Part shown: positions 5,757-10,044 of the stretch, one piece after another
Numbering within the stretch: the first letter of the stretch is position 1
How the letters are laid out: each line of letters opens with the position of its first letter
Source: Bacteroidales bacterium
GTDB lineage: Bacteria > Bacteroidota > Bacteroidia > Bacteroidales > Paludibacteraceae
Assembly (NCBI GenBank): GCA_900767385.1
Contig: CAAFYY010000069.1
Coordinates: 1 to 10,044, forward strand
Length of the DNA: 10,044 bases
Reading direction: 5' to 3'
Position numbers and translations under genes: made by a program
Notes under the pieces: model-generated
The model's input: only the letters and a program-made list of their open reading frames with translations
What the model was told of the DNA's origin: nothing
Databases searched by the model: none

Positions 5757-8183
5757 ATGAAACAGATTTGGAAATCAACATGGCCACATTTGGTTGCGAT
5801 AGCAGTCTTCCTGCTCATCACCGTGGCTTATTTCTCTCCAATTTTCTTTGAAGGTAAAACCCTCCCACAGGGCGATATCATCAGCAGTCAAGCATGGGGC
5901 GCCGACGCACGCGCATATACTGCAGAGACCGGTGAATATGTCCACTGGTCAAACTCTATGTTTGGCGGCATGCCTCACAACTATACATACAGCCCTAAGA
6001 GCAACAACGTCTTTCAGTATGTTGCCAAAGTGGTCACCCTCGGACTGCCAATCAATACCGCAGGCGTCATGTTTGCTTATCTGATTGGTTTCTATATCTT
6101 CATGTTAGCCATTGGTTGTTCTCCTTGGTTGAGTATCGTTGGTGCCATTGCCTATGCTTTGGGTGCCTACAACCTTATCATCATCGATGCTGGTCATGTC
6201 CTCAAAGGATTGGTCATGGCAACGATGGCTCCACTCTTGGGTGGCATCATGCTTTGCTACAAAAAGAAATATATCTCAGGTGCTATCATTGCTTTGATTG
6301 CTGCTGGTCTGAATATCTACTGGAATCACCAGCAGATCAGCTATTACCTCCTGATTATGATTCTCTGCCTGGTTGTTGTCTATTTCATCTACGACATTAA
6401 AGAGAAAGAAATTCTCAACTTCTTCAAGGCTTCTGCCATCCTCGCCGTTGTTGCCATTTTGGCCGTTGCTCCTGCTGCCGACAAACTCATTCCTACAATG
6501 GACTATACCAAAGACAGTATGCGTGGTGGTGCTGTCCTCAAGTCCGATGATTCTTCAAAAGAGGAGAGCGGATTGAATATGGATTACGCTTTCCAATGGA
6601 GCTATGGCAAGGCTGAGTCGATGACTCTGCTTATTCCTAACTTCTATGGTGGCAGTTCACATTATCCTCTTAGTGAAGACAGCGAGACTTATAAAGCCTT
6701 GCGTCCAACAGGTCAAGCTAAGCAAGTGTGTGCCGCAGCGCCCGTCTATTGGGGCACTCAGCCATTCACCTCTGGACCTGTCTATGCGGGTGCTATCGTT
6801 TGCTTCTTGTTCATCCTCGGTTTGTTTGTCGTCAAAGGACCAGAACGCTGGTGGTTGACCATTGCAGCCATCATCGGCTTGCTGATGTCATGGGGCAGCA
6901 ACTTCGAAGTTTTCAACACTTTCCTCTTTGACCATCTCCCTCTCTACAACAAATTCCGTACACCTTCCATGTCATTGGTCATCACCACGCTCGCCATGGT
7001 GATTCTCGGCTTCGTTGCCTTACGTGACATCCTTGAGGGTAAGGTTGAGAAAGAGAAGGTGAAGACTTCATTGTTCATTTCGTTGGGCATCACCGTAGGT
7101 CTCTGTCTCATCGCTCAGATTATTGGTTCATTGAGCATGTGTGAGGCTGCTACCGATGCTCAGTTGCCAGATTGGTTGACTACTGCTTTGATTCTTGACC
7201 GTCGCAGTCTCTTGAAGACTGATGTCATCCGTTCTATCTTCTTTGCCGTATTGGCTTTCGCTGCTCTCTTCATGATGCTTAAGAACGAGAAATTTAAAGT
7301 GTCCTATGTTTTGGGTATCCTTGCCGTACTCCTCGTTGCCGACATGTGGACCGTTGACAAACGATTCCTCAACAACGACCATTTCGTTTCAAAACGTCAG
7401 GAGAACTTCGTTGCCACACAAGCCGATAAGTTCATCCTCGAGGATAAAGACCCAGACTTCCGTGTCTTGAACCTCACATCCAACGCTTTCCAGGAGTCAC
7501 GCACTTCACACTTCCATAAATCCATCGGTGGTTATAGTCCTGCAAAACTCCGTCGTTATCAGGACATCATAGACCTTTACTTCAACGGCAATATCAATAT
7601 GAACGTTATCAACATGTTGAACACTAAATATGTGATAACAAACACCGAGCAAGGCCCTGTGCCTCAACGCAACTACGAGGCGATGGGCAATGCATGGTTT
7701 GTGAAGGATATCCAATGGGTGAAATCTCCAGATGAGGAAATCAAAGCCATCGGTGACATCAAACTCAAGGAGACCGCTGTTGTTGATGAATCATGGAAAG
7801 AGAAACTCGGCAATGCCAAAGTCATGATGCAAGACTCTACAGCCACTGTTGCTTTAATAAACTACGTCAACCCTGGCAATCTCATCTACGAAAGCCAAAG
7901 CAACGAAGATGGCCTTGTGGTCTTCTCTGAAGTCTACTACAAGACTTGGAAAGCATATGTTGATGGTCAAGAGGTGACACCGATTCGTGCCAACTACATC
8001 TTGAGAGCACTCCCAGTGCCTGCCGGCAAACACACCATCGAATTCAAATGCGTCGACGAACTCTTCCTCAAGTCACACCAATGGTCGCTCATCGCCTCCA
8101 TCGTTGTCGGTTGTGTTCTCTTGCTCCTCTTCGCGCTCTCCTTCGTTCAGTGCTATCGTAACCAACAAACCATCGCAGAATAA
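5757..8183 (+). CDS. YfhO-family multi-spanning membrane protein
   Basis: This 808-residue protein resembles the YfhO family, thought to be GT-C-fold lipid-dependent glycosyltransferases. In Gram-positive bacteria YfhO proteins glycosylate teichoic acid; the Bacteroidota members are poorly characterised. The first membrane helix spans about residues 10-31. A loop containing LPQGDI (36-41) follows, with an aspartate where GT-C enzymes hold the catalytic acid. Some twelve further hydrophobic segments are visible, including 103-120, 124-142, 173-188 and 195-212. Conserved-looking blocks are DAGHVLKG (144-151) and NHQQISYY (190-197). A soluble region of about 240 residues leads to a final helix near 778-797. 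The end of the soluble part (KTWKAYVDGQEV and following) is a typical beta-rich YfhO tail. Its place in the operon supports transfer of a sugar to an exported glycan or lipid. Its stop overlaps the next start by one base (TAATG). Confidence 0.88.
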   Translation: MKQIWKSTWPHLVAIAVFLLITVAYFSPIFFEGKTLPQGDIISSQAWGADARAYTAETGEYVHWSNSMFGGMPHNYTYSPKSNNVFQYVAKVVTLGLPINTAGVMFAYLIGFYIFMLAIGCSPWLSIVGAIAYALGAYNLIIIDAGHVLKGLVMATMAPLLGGIMLCYKKKYISGAIIALIAAGLNIYWNHQQISYYLLIMILCLVVVYFIYDIKEKEILNFFKASAILAVVAILAVAPAADKLIPTMDYTKDSMRGGAVLKSDDSSKEESGLNMDYAFQWSYGKAESMTLLIPNFYGGSSHYPLSEDSETYKALRPTGQAKQVCAAAPVYWGTQPFTSGPVYAGAIVCFLFILGLFVVKGPERWWLTIAAIIGLLMSWGSNFEVFNTFLFDHLPLYNKFRTPSMSLVITTLAMVILGFVALRDILEGKVEKEKVKTSLFISLGITVGLCLIAQIIGSLSMCEAATDAQLPDWLTTALILDRRSLLKTDVIRSIFFAVLAFAALFMMLKNEKFKVSYVLGILAVLLVADMWTVDKRFLNNDHFVSKRQENFVATQADKFILEDKDPDFRVLNLTSNAFQESRTSHFHKSIGGYSPAKLRRYQDIIDLYFNGNINMNVINMLNTKYVITNTEQGPVPQRNYEAMGNAWFVKDIQWVKSPDEEIKAIGDIKLKETAVVDESWKEKLGNAKVMMQDSTATVALINYVNPGNLIYESQSNEDGLVVFSEVYYKTWKAYVDGQEVTPIRANYILRALPVPAGKHTIEFKCVDELFLKSHQWSLIASIVVGCVLLLLFALSFVQCYRNQQTIAE

Positions 8184-9088
8184 TGAGATTCTCAGTTCTG
8201 ATTTGCACCTACAACCGCGAGAAGTATATATATAACGTACTGAAGAGCGTTGCAGACAACACCTTCCCACACTCCGACTATGAGATTGTGCTTGTCGACA
8301 ACAACTGTACCGACAACACCCGTGGGGAGTGCCAACGCTTTGCCAACGACTTCCCCGATATCTTGTTCCGTTATGTCAACGAGAGCAATCAGGGATTGTC
8401 ATACGCCCGCAATAAAGCCATCTCCGAGGCTCAAGGTGATATCCTTGTCTATGTCGACGACGATGCCACCGTCAATAGGGAATACCTCCAAGCCTACGAC
8501 GATTTCTTTCGTCAGATGCCTGAAGCATTGGCTTGCGGCGGTCAGATTCAGCCTGTTTACGAGACAGAAGAACCCGCTTGGATGTCGCACTACACCCGCA
8601 TCCTCATCACCGCCTACAAATACGAGGGCAATAAAGTCAAAGAGTTGACGGGTGGTAAGTTCCCGAGCGGTGGCAATGCGGCCTATCGTAAGGAAGTGTT
8701 CGAGAAAGTCGGACTCTTTAACCCCGAACTCGGCAGAAAAGGCAACAGCCTCATTGGAGCAGAGGAGAAGGATCTCTTCGACCGCATGGTGTCGCTCGGC
8801 ATGAAGTTCTACTACGTTCCTAATGCCATCCTCTACCACATCATCCCACCGATGAAGCTTACCGAAGAATACTTTACCAATCTTACCTATGCGATGGGTA
8901 AAAGTGAACGCATTCGCACACAGAGCATCTCTACAGGCAAATTCCTCAAGCGCTGCATCAGCGAGTTCATAAAATGGGGCGCGTCCATCGTCCTCTGGTT
9001 TGGTTTTCTACTTCGTCTGCAGCCAAGCAAAGGCTACAAACTGCTCCAGTTTCGTTGGAATGTAACAAAAGGACTATTAGGATTTTGA
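8183..9088 (+). CDS. Family 2 glycosyltransferase
   Basis: This 301-residue GT-A-fold enzyme transfers a sugar from a nucleotide donor. It opens with SVLICTYNREKYI (4-16) and EIVLVDNNCTDNT (34-46). It continues with NQGLSYARN near 69-77 and VYVDDDA (89-95), the metal-binding DXD motif. GGNAAYRKEVFEKVGLF follows near 163-179, with GAEEKD near 192-197 as the catalytic acidic motif. The C-terminus has a hydrophobic stretch (about 264-278) flanked by basic residues, suggesting membrane association. Donor and acceptor cannot be read from sequence. Start by one-base overlap with the YfhO stop indicates coupling. Confidence 0.93.
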   Translation: MRFSVLICTYNREKYIYNVLKSVADNTFPHSDYEIVLVDNNCTDNTRGECQRFANDFPDILFRYVNESNQGLSYARNKAISEAQGDILVYVDDDATVNREYLQAYDDFFRQMPEALACGGQIQPVYETEEPAWMSHYTRILITAYKYEGNKVKELTGGKFPSGGNAAYRKEVFEKVGLFNPELGRKGNSLIGAEEKDLFDRMVSLGMKFYYVPNAILYHIIPPMKLTEEYFTNLTYAMGKSERIRTQSISTGKFLKRCISEFIKWGASIVLWFGFLLRLQPSKGYKLLQFRWNVTKGLLGF

Positions 9089-9089
9089 T

Positions 9090-9800
9090 ATGAACAAATA
9101 CATCGTCAAGACCGTCAAAGCCATTGGCGCTATCCCAGGCGTCAAGGATGCTTTGGAATCGTTGTTTCCTAAAATTTTCCAACGTTATAAAGAGAAGGAA
9201 CGCCGCGACGCCTATCAAGCCTATGGGTTGGAGGCTCTCCAACGTTTCGACCAATGTATGCGAGAGAACAATTTCTTTTATACACTCGCTTTTGGCTCGA
9301 TGCTCGGCGGCATCCGCGAACACGGATTTATCAAGCACGACTGCGACATTGATACCTATATGTGGATTGAAGATTTCACGCCGTCGTTGATTACCGCCTT
9401 GCAAAATGCTGGATTCACATGGCTCTATTCCTATCATGTGGATGACGGCAGATTAGGCCGCGAAGATACCTTTGAGTTCAACGGCGTCCATATCGACATC
9501 TTCTTCCTTTATCCTGCCATCGACACACTCCCATACTGCTGCGATTTCGTTGAGCAGAAGCATCACAAATGGATGCCACGACGCATTCAAATTCCAATCA
9601 CCAAGGAACGCAAGGAGATTGACTTCGAGACTCTCCGCCTCTTCGTACCGGAGAGGGCAGAGGAGATTTGCGCCTACCGCTACGGTCCGAACTATTTGAC
9701 ACCAGACCCTTCGTGGAACTGGGTGCGCGCTAAAGACAGCGTCGTGGAATGGAATGAGCAATTCAACGCCACCAAGCACTTCGTAAAACCAAGACTGTAA
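9090..9800 (+). CDS. LicD-family phosphotransferase
   Basis: This 236-residue protein has the LicD/fukutin nucleotidyltransferase-fold signature. FGSMLGGIREHGFIKHDCD is at 68-86, continuing IDTYM, with catalytic candidates Asp84, Asp86 and Asp88. A later HIDIFF supplies a third acidic position near Asp136. LicD proteins add phosphocholine or other phospho-linked groups to glycans, and the fold also includes ribitol-phosphate transferases. No choline kinase or cytidylyltransferase gene (licA, licC) is nearby, so the group transferred is unknown. It starts one base after the glycosyltransferase stop, so it belongs to the same operon. A membrane span is not evident. Confidence 0.85.
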   Translation: MNKYIVKTVKAIGAIPGVKDALESLFPKIFQRYKEKERRDAYQAYGLEALQRFDQCMRENNFFYTLAFGSMLGGIREHGFIKHDCDIDTYMWIEDFTPSLITALQNAGFTWLYSYHVDDGRLGREDTFEFNGVHIDIFFLYPAIDTLPYCCDFVEQKHHKWMPRRIQIPITKERKEIDFETLRLFVPERAEEICAYRYGPNYLTPDPSWNWVRAKDSVVEWNEQFNATKHFVKPRL

Positions 9801-9801
9801 C

Positions 9802-10021
9802 GTGAACAACCTCTTCATCCACAACTCCATGGAGATGGAGCAATTGGCGGTTCAGATGGGAATCCTCCCGTTCTTCAGGAGTCGCATCCCCACCTTCTCC
9901 ATTGAAGACCACACCCCTGCCGATTATTGGTTTTCCGACGAGCATGAGGGTCCGTGGGATTGGAAAGGCATCGTCATCCGCGAAGGACATTGTGCCTACG
10001 GCAAATTTTTCAACAAGAAAG
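9802..10021 (+). CDS. Partial gene, unrecognised, cut by contig end
   Basis: About 73 genuine residues are present before adapter sequence begins. The GTG at 9802 lies one base after the preceding stop; an ATG at 9829 (MEMEQL) is an alternative start. The protein is soluble and aromatic-rich, with ILPFFRSRIPTFSIED, then ADYWF, EGPWDWKG and CAYGKFFNKK. The pattern recalls uncharacterised proteins named AlkZ-related in some Bacteroidota and Firmicutes annotations, but I recall this only loosely and assign no function. Any residues after the second K of FFNKK, which would read as EIGRAHV, come from adapter and are not real. Confidence 0.6.
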
Positions 10022-10044
10022 AGATCGGAAGAGCACACGTCTGA
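10022..10044 (+). other. Illumina adapter read-through (artefact)
   Basis: The last 23 bases match the Illumina TruSeq adapter, beginning AGATCGGAAGAGC and continuing ACACGTCTGA. This is untrimmed adapter in the assembly, not biological sequence. It produces the characteristic false peptides EIGRAHV on the plus strand and MCSSDL on the minus strand. Confidence 0.98.

Noticed and set aside
8250..8648. 132-codon plus-strand frame inside the glycosyltransferase gene
   Set aside because: It is an out-of-frame shadow with a Thr/Ser/Pro-biased composition and no domain; the overlapping GT2 frame has intact motifs.
9763..10038. Minus-strand frame beginning MCSSDL
   Set aside because: The first residues are translated adapter, and the rest is antisense to the operon genes.

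Overview
The window looks like a metagenome- or draft-assembly contig from a Bacteroidota bacterium, most plausibly a Prevotella/Segatella-like member of the Bacteroidales. Reasons: two good matches to the Bacteroidota -7 promoter element (TAnnTTTG) with no Shine-Dalgarno-rich leaders, a PIF1-type helicase of the kind common in these genomes, a short lipoprotein, and a large YfhO-family membrane protein. The genus is inference. The last 23 bases are Illumina adapter sequence, so the right edge is a sequencing artefact, and the left edge lies inside a tandem repeat.

Layout. Positions 1-280 hold a tandem array of seven 42/43-bp units, each with an inverted repeat, in two alternating subtypes. 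Positions 281-559 have no credible gene, only a few small inverted repeats. A strong hairpin terminator (560-592) ends a minus-strand gene for a small unrecognised lipoprotein (617-1078). That gene has its own promoter-like element and a hairpin at the predicted mRNA 5' end. Upstream on the same strand is a PIF1-family helicase (1194-2999). The divergent spacer 3000-3281 carries palindromes and a plus-strand promoter-like element.

From 3282 to the contig end all genes run on the plus strand with gaps of 1-28 bases or small overlaps, which suggests one operon for surface polysaccharide. In order: a CDP-glucose 4,6-dehydratase (rfbG), a divergent RmlC-like cupin sugar epimerase, an NAD(P)-dependent SDR reductase/epimerase, a YfhO-family multi-spanning membrane protein, a family 2 glycosyltransferase, a LicD-family transferase, and the start of an unrecognised gene cut by the contig end.

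A working model (inference): RfbG makes CDP-4-keto-6-deoxyglucose. The cupin epimerises it and the SDR reduces the 4-keto group, giving a CDP-6-deoxyhexose. The GT2 enzyme, and perhaps YfhO, place sugars on a glycan, and the LicD protein may add a phospho-linked substituent. The CDP-glucose pyrophosphorylase (RfbF), the 3-dehydratase (RfbH), a flippase and a polymerase are absent here and would have to be elsewhere. No CRISPR array, tRNA, rRNA, transposase or phage gene was seen.
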